DNA of 64,000 nt from Tamarix chinensis (taxonomy: Eukaryota > Streptophyta > Magnoliopsida > Caryophyllales > Tamaricaceae). The notes under the pieces were generated by a model. That model saw nothing but the letters and a program-made list of their open reading frames with translations. It was not told the origin of the DNA and searched no databases. Made by a program: the position numbers and the translations under genes. The stretch covers positions 52,644,218 through 52,708,217 of the forward strand of contig CM060181.1 in NCBI GenBank assembly GCA_030549775.1, read 5' to 3'. Shown here in pieces: positions 49,821 to 59,875 of the stretch; position 1 is the stretch's first letter; each line of letters opens with the position of its first letter.

Positions 49821-49907
<87 letters not shown>

Positions 49908-49908
49908 C
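49821..49908. repeat. (TTA)n microsatellite
   Basis: Nearly 29 uninterrupted units. Both strands give long single-residue open frames (Leu, Asn) that are artefacts. Confidence 0.95.
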
Positions 49909-50084
49909 GATAGTATTCTTCTTGTTGTTGTTCCTCCTGCTGCTGCAGCATTGTTTTATTACAATAGTAAGAAGGCCAGTTATAAATGAGATTTTCACTT
50001 AAAGCTATGTGTGTCGCATTGGTTTTCCTTTCTTATTAAGTGGTTTAATATTTTATAAATTGACTACACAACATGGAGAAATCG

Positions 50085-50150
50085 AGCATCGTAGCCTAGT
50101 GGTCCATACCGTCCTGAATGTTGTGAGATACATTAGCCGAATCACGTCGT
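50085..50150 (+). other. Possible SINE head (polymerase III box A)
   Basis: TAGCCTAGTGG at 50092-50102 fits the box A consensus TRGCNNAGYGG exactly, and a weak box B-like AGCCGAATCAC follows about 35 bases later. Downstream is T-rich. No target duplication was identified. Confidence 0.3.
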
Positions 50151-50551
50151 TAATAGTTTTTTATTTTTCTTTTTTTTGTTTTCTTCCATGTTATTTTTAT
50201 TATAATATTTTTTATATTTTATAACTAGAATTTATATTTTTAGATTTATCTGAGTTTAGAATTTATAGATTAATTTATTTTTTGTCATTTTTAATCTCAT
50301 CAAAGATTAATATTTATTCTTTAAGGTTTTTATTTTTAGTATTTAGAGTTTAGTGTTAGTATTTCGGGTTAGAGTTTTTAGTTTAGAATTTTAGGTTTTA
50401 CGTTAAGGTTTAGGGTTAAGGTTTAGGTTTAGGATTAAAGTTATGGATTATTGTTCACAGTGTAATACCCCGTTTTTAGGAAACCCTAATTAAAATTTAT
50501 AATTACATGTGATTAGTTAAAATTATTAACTTAAGAGGTTTAGTATTAAAC

Positions 50552-50552
<1 letters not shown>

Positions 50553-50637
<85 letters not shown>

Positions 50638-50638
50638 T
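50553..50638. repeat. (ATT)n microsatellite in the long LTR
   Basis: About 28 units, followed by TCGACGACTT. The tract at 49821 is preceded by GTCGTCGTCTC, so both have a CGACGAC-like neighbour in mirrored orientation. Confidence 0.95.
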
Positions 50639-51840
50639 CGACGACTTAGACATAAAAATAATTAAGCTAAAAAGTTGATAGAAACCGATTCTTTATTTTA
50701 ATTCTAGTTTTACTTGTAAATCTTATTTTAAATTATTTTATTAATAATCTTTTGATCCATAACCAAAAATAATTTCCTAAAAATTATTCTCGATTATTTT
50801 ACTCCTTCCGACTATTTTACTTACCCAAATTCTAATAATTTTTCCTAAACTATTTTTATATCTGATATTTTAAATCTACCTTAGATTGGATTATTTTTCT
50901 ACTTGATATTTTAATTTATCCGGACTAAATTTAATATAAAATATATATGTATATATATATATAATATATTATTTATCTTCTCTCTCTCCCTCTGCCATTT
51001 TCTACCCCTTTCCCGTCTTGTCTCCCTTATTTCCTACCTTTACTCTACCTTCTGCAATTATATACGTATATACACGCCACACCCTCGCACACTCTACCCC
51101 AAACAGTCCCCCATTTCCTGCGCACACATTCGGCCGAAAACACACTCACAACGCACACACAACACTATTCCTCCCAGCTCCCTCTTATTTTTCTCTCGAC
51201 ACACACCACCGCAGCCCCCTCTATTTCTTCAGCCCTCTCCTATTCCAAACAGCCCCCTCCCCGTTGGTTTTTTTTTTGTCTCCCCAGCCACCTTCTCCCT
51301 TCCCTTCTCCCCCAGCATCTCCCTCCCGTCTAGAACAACCAAACCAGCAGCTCGCCACCCTATCCACGAAGCCGTCGTCCACTCCCCTCCCTGCCCCGTT
51401 TGTTTCCAGCGCACCACTCCAGCCACAACCAGCAACCCCCGAGCAGTGCACGCAGACACGCAGCCCGCCAGCCCACCAGCACCCACAGCCATCGCAGCCA
51501 CCGTACAGCGCACCACCACCAGCCCCTCGACCTCATGCAGCGCCACTTCACCTCCCTTTGCATTCTCTTCGTCCCTGCGCCCTTCCCTGACCGTAGCACC
51601 CTCTCCCGCAACCATCCCGTCGCCTAGCTCCCCAAGCCCATCGCTCCCCCTCCTTTTGTTTGGTTTTTCTCCCACCCGAACACAACCACAGCATCTCCAC
51701 CATCAGCCCCGTCGCAGCCAGCCGCCCAGCAGCCACCAGCAACCGCCGGTCTCCACCGCCACTGCCACCCTCTCCCTTCCCCTGCCTTGCCCAGCCGACC
51801 CTCTCGCCCATTCTACCGTGCCCCCTTCCCCTCGTGCGTG

Positions 51841-51864
51841 ACTCACGCTGCATGCAGCGTGAGT
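51841..51864. other. Perfect 24-base palindrome
   Basis: Two 12-base arms (ACTCACGCTGCA and its exact complement) meet without a loop, right after the CT-rich block of the long LTR. It could form a cruciform or an RNA hairpin or be a dimer-binding site. Confidence 0.9.
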
Positions 51865-54230
51865 TGCGTAGTGTGTTAATAAATTTTGGTACCAATATTA
51901 ATTGTAAGGGTATTTTGGTAATTTTAGAAAAATAAATATTTTTATACTATAATTATTATTTTATTTGATAGATATTAATTCTGTATTTTTGGTATTATTT
52001 TTTAGGTACGAAAGTTTAATTTGCAGGACCTAATACGTTTTAGTGGATACCGCTAATGTTACGTTTTTGCTGGAATTCAGGTAACCGTTATACTCTACTA
52101 AAATGATAAAAATTTCGTGATAATACATTAGGGGTTTTTGGTGTATCAAATATGTTATCATGATTTATTTCAATATAATTATGTGTTAATTATTATTATT
52201 ACGAAAAAGGATAAAAACGGGCATGTTATCTGATATAAAATATTTCGGGTATAAAAGTATGTCTTAAAAATAATTCTAATGACGGGAGAATGTTTGGTAT
52301 GGTAATTATGTATATAATTATTAGTTTAGCATGTTTAGATATAATTGTGGAATAATTATTAGGAATGTGTGCTCTACGGGCAATTTAGTCATTTTTGTGT
52401 AATATGATATTTATCCTGAAAATCATGTCTAACATGTATTATCTGTTGTTGATTTTACGATCATGTGTTTTGTACGTCTCAAAAGTTTATGATAGAGTTT
52501 CATATGCCGAAATCTATGTAGGGGCAAAATGGTCTTTTGACATGATTGATGATTTAAATTATATAATAAATGATTAGATTATTCATTTTAACCTTTTCAT
52601 GATAGATTAATAAATAAGATAGACTTAGTATTTAAATGGATACTAATCTGATAATTATTAGCTTCAAGGGCATTTTGGTCATTTTCGGCCTAACGCCCAA
52701 ATGTGAATAATTGAATATAGGATGGCCTTAGACTTTTGGTAGGTTGACCTTAGTATTGATTTTGACTTTTCTTTATACCGTTGATCGTAGGGTTGACTTG
52801 GATAATTGGAAATAAAGGGAAAATGAATAAGTATGGAAATGAGAATAAATGTGTAATGTGTGTTATCTATGATCACTTTATAAAAACACTAATACGTAAA
52901 GTGAAAGACCTCGAGTTTGGGAATGGTTTCTCTCTAGGGGTAGCTATCCTAGAGACGAGGTAGGAGTCCTCGATTTGTTTGGGTTTCTGGTGTGCCGGTT
53001 GTGCCCCAGTAAGGCCCTAGTCTACTCTATAGGTGACCTACGGGCCCTATAGGGGGTATCGATACTTAAGGATTAGGTGTCCGAGGTGAGGAGGGTATTG
53101 TGTGCCTTGTGTATCAGTATGACCAGAGTGCTGTTATGCTTCTGGGTTGGATGGTTGGAGGGTATCGTGTTGCCTTGTGCGCCGGTATGACCAGTGTACT
53201 GTTATGTCTCCGGGTTATTATTGTATCCCCCTCGAGTAAATAAAAAAAATGGAAATAATGTGATTTGATTTGAAGGATTATTATTGGATATTGGATTGGT
53301 TTGGTAGTGGCCGCTGTGCCTACCTATGGTTTAAGTAGTAGCCTGCGGGCCTACCTGTGTGGGTATTATGTCTATAAGTATGCCTGTGATGTTATGTATA
53401 TTATTATACTATATCTATAAATATACCGTTGATGTTTTGTATTTTAATTTACTGTACCTGTAAGTGTACCTGGGGGATTACGGATATTATTATTCTGTGT
53501 CTGTAAGTACCCAAGTGATGTTATGTATTTTATCATATTCTACCTGTAAGTATACTTTTGATGTTGTGGTTTATGTTATAGCTTACCTGTTAATACACTT
53601 GTGATGTTATAAATTTGGTTGGGAGTTATGCTGAGATATGAGTCATGCTGCTGATGTTATAATTGTTATGCTGGAATTTAGGTTCTAATCATTACTTCTG
53701 AGAATACCTTTGACATGTTAGTATGGTAAGTTGTCGGTTGTTTTAGACAAATGAAAATGAGTAGCATGTAGCTTTAATAGAAATTGATTGTCTAAATGAT
53801 TATTGTTTATCAATCCTCGTATGAATACTTAAATGTCTTGTACCTGTTAGTCGTATGCCTTGTATGTGTTCCATGCTAGTTTTTCATATTAGTTTGGTAT
53901 AAAGGGTTATTCAGTACCGTAGTACTGACGGGTTCTGTTTCATGGTCCCCTGCCTATTCCACGGGCAGTCTTTACCTTGCAGGATTACTTTGAGGGTAGG
54001 GTCTGACGACTTCAAATAGAGGCTTGAGAGTTAGGACTATCCGGTGTTCGCCTCGACTTCTTTTGGTCCGGATATTTCTTGGACTCTTAAGTCCCCTACT
54101 ATTTCTCTTTTGTTACATTACAACTCTTGCCTGATCTTTTTGTATTTATTCGGGACAATGTAGTTTGTAATGAAATTCTATCCTGCCTTTGTTTTAATGT
54201 TATTTAAGTAAAGTAATATTTTAGCCTTAG

Positions 54231-54275
54231 CACTCAGTATAAGAACGGTAGAGGATGTCAGACTTATACTGAGTG
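54231..54275 (+). other. Hairpin near the 3' end of the long LTR
   Basis: CACTCAGTATAAG (54231-54243) pairs perfectly with CTTATACTGAGTG (54263-54275) around a 19-base loop. It sits about 80 bases before the LTR end, where the repeated region or a 3'-processing signal would lie. Confidence 0.85.
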
Positions 54276-54356
54276 TGGCGGTAATACCCTTTGGTTTTGT
54301 AATTAACGCTTCCGCAAAACGAAAATTTTTAGCAGTAAAAAAATGGGGGTGTTACA

Positions 54357-55185
54357 TTTAGGGTTTAGGATTTAATCTGATTGATCCTAATTGAATTCGT
54401 AGTCATCGATTTGTATCAATCTAAAAGCTATCATTGGTTCTTAGTTCTCATTTTAATTTAAGTTTACATTTTAATATATATGATGGTAACATTACCATCA
54501 ATTGAGTATTACTTGACATAATTCTAACTAATAGTTATGTTATAAGTGATGTATTCACCATAAATCATTAGTTATAATGAAATTATTCTCTTCATTATAT
54601 CTCTAGATGTATTCATCTTTACTTCTTGTTTCTACCATTCACATGCTTAAAGTAGTTAGTGAATTGTTTAAAAATACTATATGATTTATGTATTACTTGA
54701 ATAATATTTCTATAATATTTTTTTTCTTACAAATACAAATATAACTTATATATAAACAATATTTATATACCTACAACCATAAAATGGGGAGCTGATTGAT
54801 TCTATCTAGTGTTTGAGTATTTCCCGTGGAGCTGCGTCATTCTCTTTTATGCTCTGTGTATTCAGTTACTGTTGCCTTAGGGATGCTGAGACTCGTCGTA
54901 ACAGTTACATTCCTGGCGACCGACCCATCTACTGCACTCTTGGGCTGTAAATAGTAACCAATAATGAAGTTAAGACATGAAACACATCTCATAGCATAAG
55001 AAATAGAAAGCTGGAAAGTTGCTTCAATGTGAACATAAACCGGACTGGAAACCATGTACAGTCGTGACACAGTCCATAGCGTCCAGCAAAATTGATGGGA
55101 CAGTACGTAGATGGTTATACTTATAAAGATGATAATTAAATTCTATATTAAAAACGATAGAAATTTTTTTTTTATAAATCAAAAG
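54357..55185. other. Gene-free region
   Basis: No supported gene or element. A 77-codon frame on the - strand (54837-55070) has no recognisable domain. Confidence 0.4.
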
Positions 55186-55189
55186 AGAT

Positions 55190-55300
55190 AATCCACAATA
55201 TCGTAGTCTTGTTGGGTTAGAAGGTTTTCCTTTGTTTTATATAGTTTTTGTGTATCTTATTTCCGGTGCTTTCTACGCTACTAATTATCTAAAAAAAAAT
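55190..55300 (+). mobile_element. 5'-truncated LINE copy (3' end only)
   Basis: It matches the 3' end of the LINE at 28915-29035: TCCACAATATC, AGGTTTTCCTTTGTTT, TTTTTGTGT, GGTGCTTT and CTACTAATTAT, then an A-run. About 110 bases remain, the usual outcome of incomplete reverse transcription. A target duplication was not identified. Confidence 0.8.
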
Positions 55301-55579
55301 ATAACTTCTTGCTAAGAAGTTAATAGAGAGACCAAGCGATCTGTCACGGTCTGACTCTTCCCGTAGAGTCCCGTGTGGCACTTGCTTAGTCACAATCCTT
55401 ATGTGAAACTAAGTCAAGTCAGCCTAACCCAGATTAATGGTAAGGTAATAGTGTGAGTAGTATGGAACACAAGAAAATTAGGAAGAAGGAAGTTTTATAT
55501 TATAAGAGAAAGTGTTTGAAGGTAGAGAGCTTACAAGACTTGTGAGTTCTTGGATGGTTTGGAGCAAATGAGGTCCCCT

Positions 55580-55589
55580 CCTTTTATAG
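55580..55589 (-). promoter_or_regulatory. TATA box of the solo LTR
   Basis: CTATAAAAGG on the - strand, close to the plant TATA consensus, lies downstream of the heat-shock element array. It fixes the LTR orientation. Confidence 0.65.
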
Positions 55590-55740
55590 TTGAGGCCTCC
55601 ACTCCACCTCCTCAAAGAGAAGATTCTAGATCCCTCATTAACTACATCTTCCACTACCTTTAAGTCTAGAATATTCCACCATATTCCCTTACCTTCCCCT
55701 ATGTACAAGAACACTCTAGAACACTCTCCTTTCTTCCACA

Positions 55741-55905
55741 TGATTCTACAATATTCTATAATATTCTATACTTCTCTAGGATTATCTAGAACCTTCTAGG
55801 ACTTTCTAGAACCTTTTAAGACTCTATAGAACCTTTTAGGACTTTCTAGAACATTCTAAGACTCTCTAGAACCTTCTAGAACCTACTAGAAAATTCTATA
55901 GTGTA
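55741..55905 (-). promoter_or_regulatory. Array of heat-shock elements in the LTR promoter
   Basis: Perfect three-part elements are present: TTCTAGAACATTC at 55844-55856 and GAACCTTCTAGAA at 55869-55881. Several two-part or near-perfect ones lie between, in loose repeats of about 20 bases. Heat-shock factors bind alternating GAA and TTC at five-base steps. The array lies about 150-320 bases upstream of the TATA box on the - strand. Confidence 0.7.
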
Positions 55906-56075
55906 CTAGACTCCTCTAATATGCATACTTAGCCATATTGAACCTCCTGGAAGGCTCTACCTCGATCTAGAACCTTTCGGTGAGCTTCAAACTTGTCACC
56001 ACGTGACAGATCGCATCAAACAGATAAAACAGACAATGGCACAAGAACCAATAATTGTGTTATTGCAATTTGATC

Positions 56076-56119
56076 GGCCCGTGGTCAAACCCCTACCCAA
56101 TCTGGTTTGACCACGGGCC
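56076..56119 (+). other. Perfect 16-base-pair hairpin with T-run
   Basis: GGCCCGTGGTCAAACC and its exact complement at 56104-56119 flank a 12-base loop and are followed by TTTTT. This looks like a bacterial or plastid-type terminator, though in nuclear DNA it may be part of a small inverted-repeat element. The sequence after it (to about 56300) has organelle-like composition that I could not identify. Confidence 0.7.
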
Positions 56120-57440
56120 TTTTTGTTTAATCATTCGTTCATCTTCAACGTCGATTGCAGGCTCTTTTTACTTGGAAAAATATTTTTTGTTCTCCGAATA
56201 TTCTTTTCCGCCCTTTTTCCCCTGAGAACGTATGGCTCTATGGGAAAGGGGGCGGCTCTGTCCTGGAGCTTTGCTTCGAATGAGGGGAACCAAAGAGCAG
56301 TGAGCACCTACCCACGTTAAGGAAGCTCAGTGATTGAAAAGGAACGCCTCAGGCACAAGGCGAGAAAATTTGGAGATATTTTCATCCTAGATGAGGTGAT
56401 AATAGCAAGGCATATCTAAGGTATACCAAGGCGCTGCGATCGCAAGGCTCTAAAGCACACGTCTTATTAAAAATTAGCTATTTTTAAGTTTTAATTTTAT
56501 TCAAAAATATCTGTAATCAATTAGGAATGAAAGTAGGGAAAGAGAGGAGGGAAAAAAGGTCATAAGAAGATTAATAGACGTAATTTTGAATGGGAAAAGA
56601 AAAGAAAAATAAATAAATTTATTATAGAGAAAGAAATACTACTTAGCTATTTTGAGACTTTATTTTTATAAATACAATAAATAAATCTTACTTTGGGAAT
56701 AAAAGAGAGGAAAAGGGAAAGATTACATTTTTTAGGAAGATTAGACTAAAGTAGTATTAGACTGGTAATATTGACGCCTCACTTTGCCAAGACGCACACC
56801 TGTGCCATGCGCCTAAAGCTTCAGGGCCCCTATCTCATAGGTGCGCCGCAGGTCTTTTCAGACACCGGGGAAGCTATACCCAATATCATATTTCATCGCT
56901 GAAGCAACCTCAAAACATCAAGTTACCACACAGCTGTCCATGGACCATTTTCATATTGCCATCTCAATGCGGAAGCCCAATGGTCAAGAAGAGTTAGGAA
57001 GCTAAGGGCCCAAGTTTCAGGATTGAGATATTTTATTCACTCCTTATCATTTTGGATATCATGAGAGTTCTATAAAATAATAGTGTTTGAGATCAACATT
57101 GCGAAATACGGCTAGAATATCTGCATAAAATTGAGGCAATACTATATACAGAAATATATATATATTCATTATCTTGTACGTAAAGTATTCTGGGTAATAT
57201 GGTTTTTTTTGCCTCTTTATATATAGCACTTTAATTTATGATCAATGACATTGACGTTGAGTGATTTACCCCTTCTCATCTTGTCTAAAGCCTATCCTAT
57301 TATTTTGATTCTTCATCTTCCTTTTCCTCCTCTTTCTAATCCTACCCTACTATACCGGAGCTCTAAATGGTCAAATTTGATTCATAGATCTCTGCCAGAA
57401 AGATAACAGAGGGGAGAGGCGTTGTTCAAAAGCATCCCCT
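56120..57440. other. Region without a recognised gene
   Basis: A 65-codon frame at 56123-56320 is unassigned and could be organelle-derived DNA. Between 56340 and 56880 GCCTCAGGCACAAGGCGAG, GCGCCTAAAGC and TGCGCCGCAGG recall the GCGCCT-rich ends of small non-autonomous elements, but no clean border was found. The rest is ordinary non-coding DNA. Confidence 0.35.
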
Positions 57441-57448
57441 ACACCCAA

Positions 57449-58600
57449 CAGTGATGCACGGGGACGGGGACGGGGACGGGGAAACGGGGACGGGACGAAA
57501 CGGGGAAACGCCATGATTCAAAAAATTAGGAAACGGGGACGGGAGGAAACGTTAATATATATATATAAATATTAAAATAAAAATATATATTAAATTAAAA
57601 GTTTACACAACTAAAATTTAAGTGTCAAACACATACTAAATTACTTAAAATCATACATTCAACACTACTAAATTAAATGTTCATTTTCGTTAATAACATC
57701 AACTACTTCTACTTCTTCATCTTCCCATAATTACTTAGACCATTAACTCATATGAATTCATATGTCCTTCTTAAACACGGTCCAAACACTTGCAAATTCA
57801 TATGTCTTGCTATATACCCTAATCGCTTATATTCAAAAATTGTCCTTCTTCCCATAATTTTCAAAAAGATATCAGTTAATGGTCCTTCTTCCCATAATTT
57901 TAATACATAACACTTGAATCTTTTCATACCCTAATCATACCTTTAAGAATTGTCCTCTGCCTTCTCTCCCGAGGTGGATTTTTCCTATTAACAATTGGCA
58001 AATACATTAGTCACATTACCGACATAAGATAGCAAAGTGATAGTCGAAGGGTCTTACCGTGGTTGTGCCTGTGGGAGCAGCGAAATGGAGCCCAGCAGCG
58101 GCAGCGGAGAGGCGGAGCAACCGATGCTGCTGGTAGTGGTGAGTGCTGGACAAAACAGAGCAGCGGAGACGGGGAGGGAGAACGATGATGTTTATGCCGT
58201 CGCCGGTCGGTGAGTGCTGGGCAGGGAGGGAGGATGCTGTTGGCCTGCTGCTGCCTGCGAATCTTTGGATGAAGGTTTATGGTAGCATTCGTCGTGCGAG
58301 GGCCGAGGGGATGGAGATTGGAGACAGAGCCAGCAGCTGCATCTTAGGTCAAAAGGAAAATATTTTCGATTCGAAGGGTGAAGCCGTGAAGGAGGGCAAC
58401 CGGGCGTCGGGCGGGCGAGTGGGCGATTGGGCTGCTGGGGTCGTGGGGCAACCGGGCGGGAAAAAAAATTAAAAGCCTCCAAAACGACGTCGTTTTGGAG
58501 CAAAATTTTTTTTTTAACCGGCGTCCCGCCTCGCGTTTCGTCCCCAGAAACGTCCCGGGGACGCGAAACGGGCTCTCTTCAGCGTCCCCGTGCATCACTG
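57449..58600 (-). mobile_element. Non-autonomous hAT transposon
   Basis: Perfect 18-base terminal inverted repeats, CAGTGATGCACGGGGACG, bound a 1152-base element, and the flanks are an exact 8-base duplication ACACCCAA (57441-57448 and 58601-58608). The CAGNGATG-type end and 8-base duplication define hAT. The left end continues as ACGGGG repeats. On the - strand a GC-rich segment (58500-58060) ends at ACGGTAAGA, a likely splice donor, so it may be a non-coding first exon. No transposase domain was recognised; a T-rich segment near 57660-57730 may be a remnant. Probably mobilised by a related element. Confidence 0.88.
57465..57495 (+). other. G-quadruplex-prone G-tract array at the hAT end
   Basis: Four or more GGGG runs separated by AC or AAAC lie within 40 bases of the left terminus. 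This meets the usual G4 pattern with very short loops. Confidence 0.75.
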
Positions 58601-58608
58601 ACACCCAA

Positions 58609-58971
58609 TTCCTCATGCCATACTAAATACACTCAAAACAGGTTAGGATGAATAGAAATAACGGCATTTCATCTACGCATTCAAAATATGTATAAATAGT
58701 AATTTATCCCACAAAAGGGGAGGGGGAGGACGCCCACCGGCAGCAAGCATATCAACTTCGGCAGACAATCGAAGAGCTTTTGACCACACAATGTTGGGAA
58801 AAAGGTGATAAATTTGGAAGAGAAACTCAAGGCCTTTAAAATACCCTTTATCTACCATCCTAAGTATACAGTGAGAACAAATATTAAGGAAAATATGAGC
58901 TAATAGGAAAATATTGATGCAATATTACTTGGCTACATCAAAGCATACATGCTTAAACCCAAACATACTTA
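58609..58971. other. Short interval between hAT and Harbinger elements
   Basis: Ordinary AT-rich sequence without a supported gene. A 61-codon - strand frame has no recognisable domain. Confidence 0.5.
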
Positions 58972-59875
58972 GACTATCCACAACGGCGCAGCAAAAAAAT
59001 TGTCGCGCCCATTGCGTCGACGCAACGAACTACAGCAGTGACGCAACAGGCTCAATAACTTACGTCGGGCGCAACTTTATGCGCCGACTCAAAAAAAATT
59101 TATACAGTATATTCTTAATATTTTAACAATAAATAATAATAACTTTGCAATAATTTTTTCATTATTTGATCAATAAAAATAAAAATAAAAATTATCAATA
59201 TTTTCTGACAAGTGTCAATATTTTATTTGTTAGTTAGATTTTTTTGGATAATTTATTATCTTCATTTTTTTTAAATAATGGATTTTAGAATCTATAAATA
59301 GATTGCCTCCATATCATATTTTTCACAGCATCTTCCATCTCTCATTATTATTGTTGTCATTATTGTTATTGTTATTATTATTAATTAGCTATAAATCTAT
59401 TTTAATGCCTATTTTTTTAAAAAAAAAGAGACTAAATTACTCTTATTTAGTTACTATTACTGTTATTATTAATGTTATTAGTTATAATTTTATTTATGTT
59501 ACTCTTATTTGGTTATTGTTATTATTGTTGTTGTTGTTATCTACTAAAAATTTATTTAGTTACTCTTATCTAGTTATTATTATTATTATTATTAGTCTTA
59601 TTAATTAATATTTATTAATAATAATAACTATCTAGTTAAAAATTTATTTAGTTACTTTTATCTAGTTATTTTTATTGTTATTATTAGTCTTATTAATTAA
59701 TATTTATGTTAGTATATTTAATTTCTATTGTCATTGTTTTTATTATGGTTGTTAATGTTATTATTAATTACTATTAGAAATTGTTGATCTTCTTTATTTT
59801 TACTACTACTACTATAAACTCTATTAATTTTTTATTTACCACTAATATTGTAATTATTGTAATAGTTACCTTCAA

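Larger units (their letters stand above)
49701..50460. other. AT-rich interval with microsatellite and telomere-like patch
   Basis: It holds a (TTA)n tract at 49821-49908, a possible SINE head near 50085-50150 and degenerate TTTAGGG words at 50340-50450. No gene is supported. Confidence 0.5.
50461..54356 (+). mobile_element. Long solo LTR (gypsy, possibly Tekay/Del-like)
   Basis: It begins TGTAATACCCCGTTTTTAGG and ends TGGGGGTGTTACA, giving TG..CA and a short terminal inverted repeat. Length of about 3.9 kb fits the long LTRs of Tekay/Del chromoviruses. It contains a (TTA)n tract, a TATA-rich region at 50938-50970 followed by a CT-rich block with long artefactual frames (51018-51841), a 24-base palindrome and, near the end, a 13-base-pair hairpin. 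No gag or pol adjoins either end, so a solo LTR is likely. The flanking five bases (CACAG and TTTAG) do not match, so the target duplication is lost or a border is off. Confidence 0.65.
55342..56008 (-). mobile_element. Solo LTR with heat-shock elements
   Basis: It begins TGTCACGGTCTGACTC and ends CCACGTGACA, giving TG..CA ends, and is flanked by GATC on both sides (55338-55341, 56009-56012). On the - strand a TATA box CTATAAAAGG lies at 55580-55589, with a downstream leader and open frame (55741-55478) of no known function. Upstream of the TATA box, 55741-55905 is packed with TTCTAGAA words that form heat-shock elements, and a CACGTG box lies at 56000-56005. No internal region adjoins, so a solo LTR of about 667 bases is likely. 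Confidence 0.75.

Noticed and set aside
49783..50002. Poly-Asn and poly-Leu frames
   Set aside because: Direct products of the (TTA)n microsatellite on the two strands.
51018..51590. 190-codon open frame (+) rich in Pro and Ser
   Set aside because: Low complexity with open frames on both strands in a CT-rich LTR block; no domain. Composition explains it.
58143..58651. Overlapping GC-rich frames on both strands inside the hAT
   Set aside because: No hAT transposase domain; frames overlap on both strands and match a non-coding first exon better.
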